Source: Catenulispora acidiphila DSM 44928 (GTDB taxonomy: Bacteria > Actinomycetota > Actinomycetes > Streptomycetales > Catenulisporaceae). Taken from it: a stretch of DNA of 64,000 bases. Location of the stretch: positions 3,286,001 to 3,350,000 of the forward strand of contig NC_013131.1 in NCBI RefSeq assembly GCF_000024025.1, given 5' to 3'. Under the pieces are notes generated by a model, which was not told where the DNA came from, searched no databases, and was given only the letters and a program-made list of their open reading frames with translations. The translations under genes were made by a program, and so were the position numbers. Position 1 is the first letter of the stretch; each line of letters begins with the position of its first letter. Below, piece by piece: positions 39,098-46,620 of the stretch.

Positions 39098-39276
39098 GAT
39101 GTTCCTTCGTGGCGAGGGTTGGATGAAACGGTCCGCTGTACTGTCGGATCCAGCAAGTTGATCTCCGCGCGCAGTTCGAGCGCGGCTTCGCGGATGTCGG
39201 CCTTCGTGAACCTGCCGGGGAACCGCAGGATGTAGTCAATCTCGCGCATGCGCACGAGGGTGATCCGGTCAGGCAT
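39094..39276 (-). CDS. Small helical protein (60 aa)
   Basis: GAGGAG before ATG 39276. YILRFPGRFTKADIREAALE looks like part of a helix-turn-helix. Function unknown. Confidence 0.6.
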   Translation of the reverse strand: MPDRITLVRMREIDYILRFPGRFTKADIREAALELRAEINLLDPTVQRTVSSNPRHEGTS

Positions 39277-39625
39277 CGTCCGTCTCCTCGTCGAGTCGCC
39301 CGTCAAGCAGCGCCCACGTCCGGTAGATGTCGGGCATCGAGGTGACGGTCTCGCGGGCCTGGTACAGCATCATCGGATCGGACGGCTGCACGATCTCGTG
39401 GAACGGCGTTCCGGCCGCATGCATGGTGCCGCGCACGAACGCGGCCACGGTCATCTCCCGGACGAGCTTCGCCACCGCGAACGGCAGTGCATCGTGGCCG
39501 GCGTACTGCTCGAAGAACCCTGCGACATCGGCTTGGAGCGTTTCCCACGCTCGCTCGACCGCCTGGTCGCGCTGGTGTTGGCGGGCAGCGAAGTAGGCGA
39601 GCATCTGCTCGTCGACGTCAGGCAT
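39269..39625 (-). CDS. Hypothetical helical protein (118 aa)
   Basis: Almost all helix (QMLAYFAARQHQRDQAVERA, VAKLVREMTVAAFV). Overlaps both neighbours. No family recognised. Confidence 0.65.
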   Translation of the reverse strand: MPDVDEQMLAYFAARQHQRDQAVERAWETLQADVAGFFEQYAGHDALPFAVAKLVREMTVAAFVRGTMHAAGTPFHEIVQPSDPMMLYQARETVTSMPDIYRTWALLDGRLDEETDDA

Positions 39626-39929
39626 TGAGCAACCCCAAGTGCCGCACCAGGAACGCCATCAACGCGTAGCCGTCCTCGGTCAGGACCCCGCCGGCACCAC
39701 CACACGGGCACTTCAGGAACGCGGGCGGCTCGGTGTTCCGAAGCTCCAGCTCCTCGCCGGCGACCAGCGCCCGGCGAGTGCGACGTCGCTCGGCGTCATA
39801 CCGCTCCAGCGCTTCGCGGTGCTCGTCCTCCCAGGCGCGGACTGCATCCGTGTTGTCGATGTAGCCGTCCCGGCAACCGGTGGTGCATCGGATCTCGGCC
39901 TGGGCCAGCAACTCAGTGATCGTGGTCAT
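39618..39929 (-). CDS. Zinc-binding hypothetical protein (103 aa)
   Basis: CTTGCRDGYI and CPCGGAGG flank a long basic helix (EALERYDAERRRTRRALV). The spacing suggests one zinc site closing a helical hairpin. Confidence 0.65.
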   Translation of the reverse strand: MTTITELLAQAEIRCTTGCRDGYIDNTDAVRAWEDEHREALERYDAERRRTRRALVAGEELELRNTEPPAFLKCPCGGAGGVLTEDGYALMAFLVRHLGLLNA

Positions 39930-40279
39930 CAGGATGTCTCCTCGTTCAGGTACGCGCGTGCGGTTCGCACGGCCGCATCCCACTCCCGGGCGCGGTCTGG
40001 CCCGAAGGCTGCACGGGTGAGTTCGTGCAGGGCGGCGTTGTCCGCGACGGCGGCGAGCCAGTCCGCGACTGCGAATGCCACGCCCGGATGCCAGGCTGCG
40101 GCGTAGGTTCCGGCCGGGCCGCCAAGTCCGCTGTCGACGCCTTGCCGATAGGCGGTGATGTCGTCGGCGTTCGGGTCCCAGTAGTAGGGCTCAGCATCCA
40201 TCTCGTCCAGGAGCAGCTGGGCGTCGCGGCGAATCGCTTCAACGGCACGGCGCAGCAGGTTGGCGGGAGACTCAGGCAT
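39929..40279 (-). CDS. Hypothetical helical protein (116 aa)
   Basis: ATG 40279 lies in a GATGCCTGA junction. Helical with an aromatic patch (PYYWDPNADD). Function unknown. Confidence 0.65.
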   Translation of the reverse strand: MPESPANLLRRAVEAIRRDAQLLLDEMDAEPYYWDPNADDITAYRQGVDSGLGGPAGTYAAAWHPGVAFAVADWLAAVADNAALHELTRAAFGPDRAREWDAAVRTARAYLNEETS

Positions 40280-40595
40280 CGCCAACCTCCGTCACGGCCA
40301 GCCGGACAACACGCCCCTTGCCTGCGTCAACCTCGGCCTGGACGCCGTAGGGGAAGCAGACCCGGAACAGAACCTCGCGCGGGTAGATCATGACCGGCTC
40401 GGTGATGTCCATACCCATCCAGCCCCAGTGCGTTGCAGTCGGATCATCGTCGGAGACCTCGACAACATCCACCTCGACAATCGGCGCTGACACGCCGTGG
40501 AACTCGACATACCGACGGGAGCCCAGGTTGTGCAGGTCGCCGCTGTCGTAGCGGTGCGCAAACATACGCCAGGTGCCAGCCTCAGTACCGGACAT
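40272..40595 (-). CDS. Hypothetical beta protein (107 aa)
   Basis: Alternating strands (RYVEFHGVSAPIVEVDVVEV, VMIYPREVLFRVCFP) suggest a single beta domain. Overlaps the next upstream gene by 14 bases. Confidence 0.65.
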   Translation of the reverse strand: MSGTEAGTWRMFAHRYDSGDLHNLGSRRYVEFHGVSAPIVEVDVVEVSDDDPTATHWGWMGMDITEPVMIYPREVLFRVCFPYGVQAEVDAGKGRVVRLAVTEVGDA

Positions 40596-40812
40596 GGTCG
40601 CTCCCGCAGTGTCTCTTGGCCGCGGCGCCGTAAATCACGGCGCCGGTGAACAGCACCGAGTCACCGCAGATGGTGCACGTCCACCGCTCGGGCGCGGCTG
40701 GTCCTGCCGGCGGGTCGAGTTCGACATTGTGGCCGAGTCGCTCCGCGCGTCGGATGGCCTCGGCGCGCATCGCCTCCGGCCAGTCGAGATCGTCCATGGG
40801 GCTACTCAGCAT
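40582..40812 (-). CDS. Small zinc-finger protein (76 aa)
   Basis: CTICGDSVLF with HC near the end form a C2HC-type site after a helical N-terminus. Confidence 0.6.
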   Translation of the reverse strand: MLSSPMDDLDWPEAMRAEAIRRAERLGHNVELDPPAGPAAPERWTCTICGDSVLFTGAVIYGAAAKRHCGSDHVRY

Positions 40813-41498
40813 CAGGCACCGTCCCCACTAGGGTCGGTAAACCAGTCGGGCAGGTCTTCGAAGTCGATGCCGAGCAGTTCGTCCAAGCCGACCGGCATGG
40901 CGTCAAGAACGTCCTTGCATTCCCGCGCAAGAGCACGGGCTTCACGCAGGGTCTCGTCGGTTGCCGCCTTCACCGCAGCATCCCGCCACGCCAGCAGCTG
41001 CTCCGGCAGGTCCGTGTCCTCCACGGGCACGCCCTGCGGCCGGTCAAAGTCTCCGGCGCACTTCACCACGTAGGTGCCGCCGTCGCCGGCGTCCGCGAGG
41101 ATCTCCAGCAGCTCCTCCTCGTCGCCTTCGCCGGGCCACACCAGCACGGCACGCACCTCGACGACCTCACGCCCGTGCACCATGTACCGGGTCGGAATCG
41201 GGTCGTCGAACCCAGGATCGGGCTGCATCTGAATGAACCCGCCAAACTCGTGCCCTTCGTAGTGGGCGACGATGGCCTGGAGATCCTCCAGGACGTGCGT
41301 GCCGCTGAAGGTCCGCACGCGCGGCAGGATGCGGTCGGCGGTCCGGCGCACGGTCTCGGTGTCGCCGTCATCGCTGACAGTCCGCCTCTCCCGGATCTCC
41401 AGCTTCAGGTCTCGCAGCGCCGGTCCGGCCTCAATCTCGGACCAGGTCAGCGGCGGCGTGATTGTGATGGCACCGCTAAAGCGGTTGTCGTAGCTCAT
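40812..41498 (-). CDS. Conserved actinophage-type protein (228 aa)
   Basis: Begins MSYDNRFSGAITITPPLTW, a pattern known in actinobacterial proteins (DUF6205-like, from memory), followed by alpha/beta segments (VLEDLQAIVAHYEGHEFGGF). The tail KDVLDAMPVGLDELL ... DLPDWFTDPSG is related to the 5295 protein, so this tail is a separate module. Function unknown. Confidence 0.7.
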   Translation of the reverse strand: MSYDNRFSGAITITPPLTWSEIEAGPALRDLKLEIRERRTVSDDGDTETVRRTADRILPRVRTFSGTHVLEDLQAIVAHYEGHEFGGFIQMQPDPGFDDPIPTRYMVHGREVVEVRAVLVWPGEGDEEELLEILADAGDGGTYVVKCAGDFDRPQGVPVEDTDLPEQLLAWRDAAVKAATDETLREARALARECKDVLDAMPVGLDELLGIDFEDLPDWFTDPSGDGA

Positions 41499-41680
41499 CG
41501 GCTCGGTCCTGAACTGTCGGCATGGCGTTCCACCATGCGAGTCTTGATCTGACCGTTCGTGGGCTTCTCCCACGCGTGCCAGCCAGCAGCTTCGGTCCAC
41601 TGCCGCGCGTGCTGGCTGCGGGCGATACCGCACCAGCGGCAGCCCATCGGCGGGTACTTGGGGTCGGGGCGGGTGGGCAT
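41495..41680 (-). CDS. Small zinc-knuckle protein (61 aa)
   Basis: MGCRWCGIARSQHARQW gives C-x2-C with nearby His residues. ATGA overlap. No function known. Confidence 0.6.
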   Translation of the reverse strand: MPTRPDPKYPPMGCRWCGIARSQHARQWTEAAGWHAWEKPTNGQIKTRMVERHADSSGPSR

Positions 41681-42078
41681 TAGTCGCTCACCGCCTGCGG
41701 CTTGCGGTACGCCCAGTGCCCGGTATCCACGTACCGGCCGTTGCGGTTCACCAGGATTGACGTGCCACGGATCTTGCGCCGCTCGACTTCCTCCCACGTG
41801 TAGTCGGAGAAGCAGACGTCGACCGCCTTCTTCAGGGACTCCAGGTCCCAGAACACTTCGGTGTCGTAGACGGTGGCGCCGTCGAGGGTGCTGTACTCCC
41901 AGACCCACGGGGCGCCGGCCTCATCGCGAACCTTGTTCGCAACCGCGTACATCATCAGGCTGGTCAGAGCCTCGCCGTGCGTGGCGTTCATCGCCTCAAC
42001 CGCGTCAACGACGTCCTGGCCGTTGCCGGTGACGACGATGTCGTACAGCTCGGATGCACTGTGGGGAACGGTAGCCAT
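41680..42078 (-). CDS. Hypothetical protein (132 aa)
   Basis: Alpha/beta protein with a long helical start and WVWEYSTLDGATVYDTEVFW in the middle. Joined to both neighbours by one-base overlaps. Confidence 0.65.
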   Translation of the reverse strand: MATVPHSASELYDIVVTGNGQDVVDAVEAMNATHGEALTSLMMYAVANKVRDEAGAPWVWEYSTLDGATVYDTEVFWDLESLKKAVDVCFSDYTWEEVERRKIRGTSILVNRNGRYVDTGHWAYRKPQAVSD

Positions 42079-42515
42079 CAGGCCTCACCGCCAACCCGCG
42101 CGATCATCGCACCGCGGTCCTGACGCAGCCGCTGCTTCAGCTCGTCCTGGTCGCAGGGCCGAACCCACACGCCGTCCGACCACTCCCAGAAGCCCGGCTC
42201 CATCTTCGGGTCCTGCTGGATGGCGTCGGACAGGGCGATCGCCGCGTCGAGGTCCTTCGTCTCGAACCTGCCGACGGAAGAGTTCGACGGGTCGCGTCCT
42301 TGGCCGAATGGCTCCCGGCCGAACGGGTCAAGCAGGACCATCAGCTCGCCGGGGTAAAACGGGTACCAGTTCGCCGGCTCGCCGTCGGCCAGCTTGTTGC
42401 CGCGGACTCCGTATCGTGACCCTCCGGTGATGACGCAGAACGTCAGCGCCTCCAGGTCGAGGTCCTCGCAGTTGTTGAGGATGTACAGGATCTGGGCTGC
42501 GGTAGGGATGGGCAT
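42078..42515 (-). CDS. Hypothetical protein (145 aa)
   Basis: ATG 42515 begins MPIPTAAQILYILNNCED. Contains LADGEPANWYPFYPGELMVL. No recognised domain. Confidence 0.65.
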   Translation of the reverse strand: MPIPTAAQILYILNNCEDLDLEALTFCVITGGSRYGVRGNKLADGEPANWYPFYPGELMVLLDPFGREPFGQGRDPSNSSVGRFETKDLDAAIALSDAIQQDPKMEPGFWEWSDGVWVRPCDQDELKQRLRQDRGAMIARVGGEA

Positions 42516-42760
42516 CAGGCTTGCACCTCGCGTTCGTCGTCGTGGCCGTCTTCGCAGTGCATGCACGGCGGGTAGGCAGTGGTGTGGCAGAAGCAGCCGG
42601 TGCACTTGACGAAGGCCGCGTCCATGTCGTACTCGGGAGCCTCAGGCTCCGGCTCTTCGGCGGGCGCCTCATCTGCGCGCCGGTTCTGATCGAGCGCGTC
42701 GAGCGCGTAGCCAACGAAGAAGCCGTGTATGCCCTGGGCGTAGTACTCGGAGGTGCGCAT
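42515..42760 (-). CDS. Small zinc-binding protein (81 aa)
   Basis: CTGCFCHTTAYPPCMHCEDGHDD packs four to five cysteines and two histidines in 23 residues. The N-terminal helix (YAQGIHGFFVGYALDALD) may be membrane-facing but is short. Confidence 0.65.
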   Translation of the reverse strand: MRTSEYYAQGIHGFFVGYALDALDQNRRADEAPAEEPEPEAPEYDMDAAFVKCTGCFCHTTAYPPCMHCEDGHDDEREVQA

Positions 42761-43104
42761 CAGGACTCGCCTCCGTCCAGTCGGACCGGTACGGGCTTTG
42801 GGAAAATCTCGGGATCGACGGCGTGGCCCAACTCGTCGGAGAAGACGAACCCGCGACCAAGGTCGTCATGCCAAACCTTGACCATGCGGACCGCTTGGAT
42901 GCGGCCCTTGGCGTCGCCCAGTTGCGCTTCAAGTTCGCGGACGCGGTCGGCAAGTGCATGCACGTAGTTGTTCAAGCGCTCTACGGCGTCCATGGGCACG
43001 TCACCCGCGTTGCGAAGGCCAAGGGCAATCGAAGCCGCGCGGGCAGCCAAGGCTTGCGGTGCTGCGATAACCAGCATGGCTTCGTAGTCAGGATCGTTGG
43101 CCAT
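42760..43104 (-). CDS. Hypothetical protein with coiled coil (114 aa)
   Basis: VHALADRVRELEAQLGDAKGR is a heptad-like helix; strands follow (MVKVWHDDLGRGFVFSDEL). One-base coupled to both neighbours. Confidence 0.65.
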   Translation of the reverse strand: MANDPDYEAMLVIAAPQALAARAASIALGLRNAGDVPMDAVERLNNYVHALADRVRELEAQLGDAKGRIQAVRMVKVWHDDLGRGFVFSDELGHAVDPEIFPKPVPVRLDGGES

Positions 43105-43487
43105 CAGAACCGCCACCACCCGTCACGTCCTGGCGGGATGGCCGGGAAGTTCTCGAGCATCGGCTTCAGCAGCTCCAGGTACCGGGCGTTCTCTTCCGGG
43201 TCCTGGCCGGCGCACCAGAAGCTGGCGCCGTCCCAGCGGGCAAGGCACTTGGCGCCGTAGCGTCCGTCCTCGTACTTCTCCAGGAAGTCGGTGACGTCGC
43301 GCGGGGCAGTCCTGCGGAACCCGTCATCGAGGTAGCCAGCGCATGCCGCCGTCACGCCGCTTCTGCGCCGGAACCAGACCGCGTCGACCATGAACCACTC
43401 ATCATGCTCGGCAAAGCGCTGGCGGAAGCTGGACAGGTCGACCGCGTAGGGGCGGTGCGAGAGCACGAACTTGTCCTCGCGGCGCAT
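43104..43487 (-). CDS. Hypothetical protein (127 aa)
   Basis: Aromatic-rich (DEWFMVDAVWFRRRSG, WDGASFWCAGQDP). No domain recognised. One-base overlaps. Confidence 0.65.
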   Translation of the reverse strand: MRREDKFVLSHRPYAVDLSSFRQRFAEHDEWFMVDAVWFRRRSGVTAACAGYLDDGFRRTAPRDVTDFLEKYEDGRYGAKCLARWDGASFWCAGQDPEENARYLELLKPMLENFPAIPPGRDGWWRF

Positions 43488-43819
43488 TACGCACCCCCAG
43501 CCCGCGTCATCGGCCCGTAGGCGACAGCCACGTCGTTAGGGTCCGAGGGGGTGTTGGTCATGCGCATCACGCCGTCATCCCCGAGCATCCACGCGTCGCC
43601 ATCAGCGTCACGCCAACGGGAGCCGGGCCGGCCGGGAAACTCGGGCACGGCCTGGTCGTCCAGTCGGGCCAGCAGCTCACGGGACACGGCGATCATCAGA
43701 CTCAGCGCCGAACTCTTGGCCGCGATCTCCGGGTAGGGCAGGTTGAGCAGGGTGCGGATCTCGGCAAGCTTCTCGTCGCCCGCCGCATCGGCGGCAACGT
43801 GCTTGGTGTTGCTCTTCAT
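43487..43819 (-). CDS. Hypothetical protein, related to the 44341 product (110 aa)
   Basis: The second half (PGRPGSRWRDADGDAWMLGDDGVMRM ... VAVAYGPM) matches the end of the 44341 protein (PGDGWRDNEGDVWVLCADNM ... AGEYGPM). ATG 43819 follows GGAGAG. It is the first gene after the tRNA-like element on this strand. Confidence 0.65.
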   Translation of the reverse strand: MKSNTKHVAADAAGDEKLAEIRTLLNLPYPEIAAKSSALSLMIAVSRELLARLDDQAVPEFPGRPGSRWRDADGDAWMLGDDGVMRMTNTPSDPNDVAVAYGPMTRAGGA

Positions 43820-43850
43820 CGTCTCTCCAGGTGTCGTCGGGTTCTGCTGC

Positions 43851-43932
43851 TGGTCGCCTCGCCGGGATTCGAACCCGGAACCTGCCGTCCCGCCGCAGTC
43901 CGGGGCGGATGCTCCGCTTGAGCTACGGGACT
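43851..43932 (-). tRNA. Atypical tRNA with encoded CCA
   Basis: The 3' part is canonical: AGGTT, T arm CCGGG-TTCGAAT-CCCGG (43878-43862), acceptor CGAGGCG and ACCA. The 5' part has TAGCTC ... GAGC (D stem) but only five loop bases. The acceptor pairs at five of seven positions including a wobble, and the anticodon region is nine bases too long (CCGCC/GGCGG around a 9-base loop) without a U33. An alternative GTCCCG/CGGGAC pairing also exists. A decayed or unusually processed tRNA; anticodon not assigned. Confidence 0.5.
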
Positions 43933-43935
43933 GTG

Positions 43936-43952
43936 GGCCGCGCGGGGCGGCC
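43936..43952 (-). terminator. Short GC hairpin between the RHH gene and the tRNA
   Basis: GGCCGC and GCGGCC form a 6-bp stem with a 5-base loop, just before the tRNA-like 5' end on the minus strand. It could terminate the RHH transcript or mark a processing site. Confidence 0.4.
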
Positions 43953-43959
43953 GGTGGAT

Positions 43960-44175
43960 CTAGAAGATCTTGAGTTCCTGGGCCGGGGAATCCTTGGCGG
44001 TCTTCACAAGCACCGCTCCGCCGTCGCGCATGACCTGCTCGATGTAGGCGTAGAGCTGAAGAGCGCGATTGATCACGTCGGTCTTGCTGTCGCCCGTCAG
44101 GTCAGCGACCTGCTTCAGGGCGTGAGCTGCCCGCGGCGCCAGGTTGACCGTGACGCGTTCGAGTTCGGCGGTCAT
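43960..44175 (-). CDS. Ribbon-helix-helix protein (71 aa)
   Basis: ELERVTVNLAPRAAHALKQV followed by TGDSKTDVINRALQLYAYI is a ribbon-helix-helix DNA-binding fold of the CopG/Arc type, with the strand residues at positions 4-9. Ribosome site GGAG. Probable dimeric transcription regulator; the partner gene is not obvious. Confidence 0.75.
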   Translation of the reverse strand: MTAELERVTVNLAPRAAHALKQVADLTGDSKTDVINRALQLYAYIEQVMRDGGAVLVKTAKDSPAQELKIF

Positions 44176-44176
44176 C

Positions 44177-44341
44177 TCAGGACTCCTTCGGCGGCTTGCC
44201 CCAGCCACCGCAACGCGGCGACCAGATCGAGCCGTGCGGGTCGGGACGCTTCGTGACGCGCAGCCCGATGGTGCCGTTCTTCAGCACGCGCAGGCCTTCC
44301 CTGCCGCAGACGGAGCAGGAGCCGGTCTTGTAGGCGGGCAT
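44177..44341 (-). CDS. Small zinc-ribbon protein (54 aa)
   Basis: ATG 44341 is inside the upstream TGA (TGATG). CSVCGREGLRVLKNG and CGGWGKP give a three-Cys knuckle, with His as possible fourth ligand. Confidence 0.6.
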   Translation of the reverse strand: MPAYKTGSCSVCGREGLRVLKNGTIGLRVTKRPDPHGSIWSPRCGGWGKPPKES

Positions 44342-44739
44342 CAGGACTCGCTCCCGACCGGTTCCATCGGCCCGTACTCGCCGGCGAGGTCATCCGGGTC
44401 ACGAGACGTGGTCTCGTCGTCAAGCAGGCGCAGCATGTTGTCGGCGCACAGCACCCACACGTCGCCCTCGTTGTCCCGCCAGCCGTCGCCCGGAATGCCG
44501 GGGTAACCGCCAGCCTGGGTAATCAGGCGGTATAGGACCTCGTCCACTTGCGACGCAAACGCGCGGTGGAACTCGGCGGACTCTTTGTGCTTGGAGATCC
44601 ACTCCCGGCTGCGCGTGGCCTTAGCTGCGTTCTCAAAGTAGGTGGCGAGGCTGACCGAGTTGTTCGCCATCCGCTCCAGCTTCTCGATCAGGTGTGCGGC
44701 AGCCTGCTCGGCGGCGGTGGGCGTAGTGGTGTCGGTCAT
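44341..44739 (-). CDS. Hypothetical protein (132 aa)
   Basis: N-terminal helices (AAAHLIEKLERMANNSVSL) precede a beta module shared with the 43487 protein (DGWRDNEGDVWVLCADNMLRLL). ATG 44739 overlaps the previous stop. Confidence 0.65.
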   Translation of the reverse strand: MTDTTTPTAAEQAAAHLIEKLERMANNSVSLATYFENAAKATRSREWISKHKESAEFHRAFASQVDEVLYRLITQAGGYPGIPGDGWRDNEGDVWVLCADNMLRLLDDETTSRDPDDLAGEYGPMEPVGSES

Positions 44740-44960
44740 CAGAACTCGCTCCCGTCCGGAACGACACTGACCTCGATCTCGTCGCGGACCTCGTCGTATG
44801 CGTCGCCCTCGTCGATGCCGACGATCCGGGTGGCGATGATGTCGGTGATCGCCTCGTCGAGCCACACGACCGCAAGGTCGGCGTGGTCTGCGGCGCCGAC
44901 GTCACGCTGCCAGCGGGTGGCGAGGTTGTCGGGGATGGTGATGACGGCTATGGCCTTCAT
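44739..44960 (-). CDS. Small hypothetical protein (73 aa)
   Basis: Alpha/beta protein beginning MKAIAVITIPDNLATRW and ending EIEVSVVPDGSEF. No family recognised. Confidence 0.65.
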   Translation of the reverse strand: MKAIAVITIPDNLATRWQRDVGAADHADLAVVWLDEAITDIIATRIVGIDEGDAYDEVRDEIEVSVVPDGSEF

Positions 44961-44962
44961 GG

Positions 44963-45181
44963 TCAGTTCTCCTTCGGCTCGGACACGAGGCGGTAGCCGC
45001 GCAGTCCGCGCTCGTCGTACTGGACTCGAGAACGGCGTCCCAGGCCGGACGGGCTCTTCACGATCGCAAAGCGAATGCCATCGACCTCCAGGATCTGAAC
45101 GGTTCGACCAGCACTGCGCGGGTCCTTGTCGGCCCAGATCTGGCCGGGGACGACCTTGATGGGCGGTTTGCGGGTGGTCAT
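44963..45181 (-). CDS. Small SH3/KOW-like protein (72 aa)
   Basis: VVPGQIWADKDPRSAGRTVQ followed by FAIVKSPSG ... RRSRVQYD has the pattern of short barrel domains in phage proteins. ATG 45181 sits on the upstream stop. Confidence 0.65.
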   Translation of the reverse strand: MTTRKPPIKVVPGQIWADKDPRSAGRTVQILEVDGIRFAIVKSPSGLGRRSRVQYDERGLRGYRLVSEPKEN

Positions 45182-45453
45182 CACGCACCTTCGATCGGCG
45201 ACAGCCCGAACACCGCGCGCTCAGCGTTGATCCGCTCGTCGTGGTCTTCCTGGTCCTCCTCGGCGATCGCCTGCGCGCACGTGCCGTCGTCGCCCATGAA
45301 GTCCAGGTCGCAACCGGTGCCGCAGTCCTGGCAGCCGAAGCCGGTACATCCGGGGGCGTCGCAGCCGCTGAAGTACAGCGGCTCTCCGCAGTCCTCGCAG
45401 GTGTCCGCGATGAAGGCGAGTCCGCTGGTCTCGTGGTCGTATCCAATGGGCAT
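45181..45453 (-). CDS. Zinc-ribbon protein (90 aa)
   Basis: CEDCGEPLYFSGCDAPGCTG and CQDCGTGCDLDF contain eight cysteines, enough for two zincs. The C-terminal third is an acidic helix. Confidence 0.65.
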   Translation of the reverse strand: MPIGYDHETSGLAFIADTCEDCGEPLYFSGCDAPGCTGFGCQDCGTGCDLDFMGDDGTCAQAIAEEDQEDHDERINAERAVFGLSPIEGA

Positions 45454-45456
45454 GGG

Positions 45457-45663
45457 TCAGTCCTCCTGTATGCCGCAAGCGGCTTCGATCTCGCTAAGCA
45501 GTGGCGTGATCTCGGCAAGCAGCGCGTTGATCCGCGCCACCTGGTCGGCGATCTCGGACGGGGCCTGGTCGGTGGGGATGCCGATCTCGGCGAGCGCGGT
45601 GAGGGCGGTGCGCTCGGACAGGATCAGCTGGCGAACGTCGGCGAGGGTCCAGGGGCGGGACAT
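45457..45663 (-). CDS. Small helical protein (68 aa)
   Basis: Continuous helices (LADVRQLILSERTALTALAE, VARINALLAEITPLLSEIE). One-base overlap with the first gene of the chain. Confidence 0.65.
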   Translation of the reverse strand: MSRPWTLADVRQLILSERTALTALAEIGIPTDQAPSEIADQVARINALLAEITPLLSEIEAACGIQED

Positions 45664-45848
45664 CAGGACTCGTCCTCCGTCCAGCCCCACTCGTAGGAGT
45701 TGGCAATGGCATCCTGGGCGTAGCTCGCGATGACGTCCGTCCGCTCGCCGTCGGACAGGCCTTCAAGCTCGTCGTCAGGCACCTCGAACGGCTCCTCAAC
45801 GCGCGAACCGTTCATGCCGGTGTGGACGTAGGCGGTGAACCTGGCCAT
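45663..45848 (-). CDS. Small protein, first gene of the long minus chain (61 aa)
   Basis: MARFTAYVHTGMNGSRVEE opens a small alpha/beta protein of the type often found first in actinophage operons. GGGAGAGG ribosome site. It is directly downstream of the operator-controlled promoter at 45900-45928. Confidence 0.65.
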   Translation of the reverse strand: MARFTAYVHTGMNGSRVEEPFEVPDDELEGLSDGERTDVIASYAQDAIANSYEWGWTEDES

Positions 45849-45877
45849 GGCCTCTCCCTAGCAAGTGCGGACGGTCC

Positions 45878-45938
45878 GTCAACTGAGTTGACACTTCTGA
45901 GTGTGCGCCGGATGCTGTTGAGTGTCAACCGAGTTGAC
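45878..45938. promoter_or_regulatory. Main minus-strand promoter with two palindromic operators
   Basis: On the minus strand TTGACA (45923-45928) and CACACT (45900-45905) are 17 bases apart. Operator O2, GTCAACCGAGTTGAC (45924-45938), covers the -35; O1, GTCAACTGAGTTGAC (45878-45892), lies just past the expected transcript start. A third related repeat, GCTTGA-N6-TCAAGC, is at 45956-45973 near the divergent gene's start. Confidence 0.75.
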
Positions 45939-45980
45939 GTGGCGGGTGTCTACTGGCTTGACGGTGATCAAGCTGCGAAT

Positions 45981-46202
45981 ATGAGGAGCGTGGAGGACGT
46001 GGCGATCAGGATCAGACGCCAGGCGGACAAAAATGCCGCTGGCCAAGCAGCGCTTGAGCGACTCGTCCTCGAAGGACGGGAAGACGGCATGTCCCTGCGG
46101 GCAATCGCGGCCGAGGCCCGAATGACACCCGAAGGTGTGCGCAAGATGCTGAAGCGGCTTGATGAACAGGCCAAAGCGGAACCCAACGTGCCCGAGTCCT
46201 AA
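45981..46202 (+). CDS. Helix-turn-helix repressor candidate (73 aa)
   Basis: A helical protein with EDGMSLRAIAAEARMTPEGV and RKMLKRLDEQ forming a clear helix-turn-helix. It diverges from the long minus-strand chain across two near-identical palindromes, the classic layout of an immunity- or copy-control-type repressor. No ribosome site precedes ATG 45981, so the mRNA may be leaderless. Confidence 0.7.
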   Translation: MRSVEDVAIRIRRQADKNAAGQAALERLVLEGREDGMSLRAIAAEARMTPEGVRKMLKRLDEQAKAEPNVPES

Positions 46203-46239
46203 CGCAGGATCCTTCACGGCAACCGCCCGCACGACTCCA

Positions 46240-46620
46240 TCACAACGCCTCGTTCCACCTGGTCGGAATCCCGGCCCGCTCTGCCGCATGCCCGGTATGA
46301 CTGGCGCTGGCGGAACCGTTGCGGCAGAAGACCACGCACACGTCCGCTCCGCGGTCGACCATCTGCTGGTTGCGGATGAACCCGGCAGCACGGCCGTGTT
46401 CGCTCCAGCGGGCCGGATGTCGCTCAACAACCCAGCCGCGCGCCAGAGCATGCTGCTCGGCAAGCCGGTCCGCGCCGGACGGGCAGGCGCCGGACATGAG
46501 GGTGACGGAAGCCGGGTCGGTAACGCCGGCTTCTTCAACTAGCTGGTCAAGCTCATCAACTATCCGAGTCCGGTCGATCCACGACCGCAACCCGGTGACC
46601 AGAGTCCGCAGGTCAGGCAT
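46240..46620 (-). CDS. SLOG-superfamily (DUF2493/YspA-like) protein (126 aa)
   Basis: VTGLRSWIDRTRIVDELDQL, the GACPSGADRLAEQHA loop, ERHPARWSEHGRAAGFIRN and GADVCVVF are the DUF2493/SLOG pattern, a Rossmann-like fold that binds or cleaves nucleotide-derived ligands. SLOG proteins act as nucleotide sensors in several defence systems. No effector domain is attached here, so the role is open. Confidence 0.8.
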   Translation of the reverse strand: MPDLRTLVTGLRSWIDRTRIVDELDQLVEEAGVTDPASVTLMSGACPSGADRLAEQHALARGWVVERHPARWSEHGRAAGFIRNQQMVDRGADVCVVFCRNGSASASHTGHAAERAGIPTRWNEAL

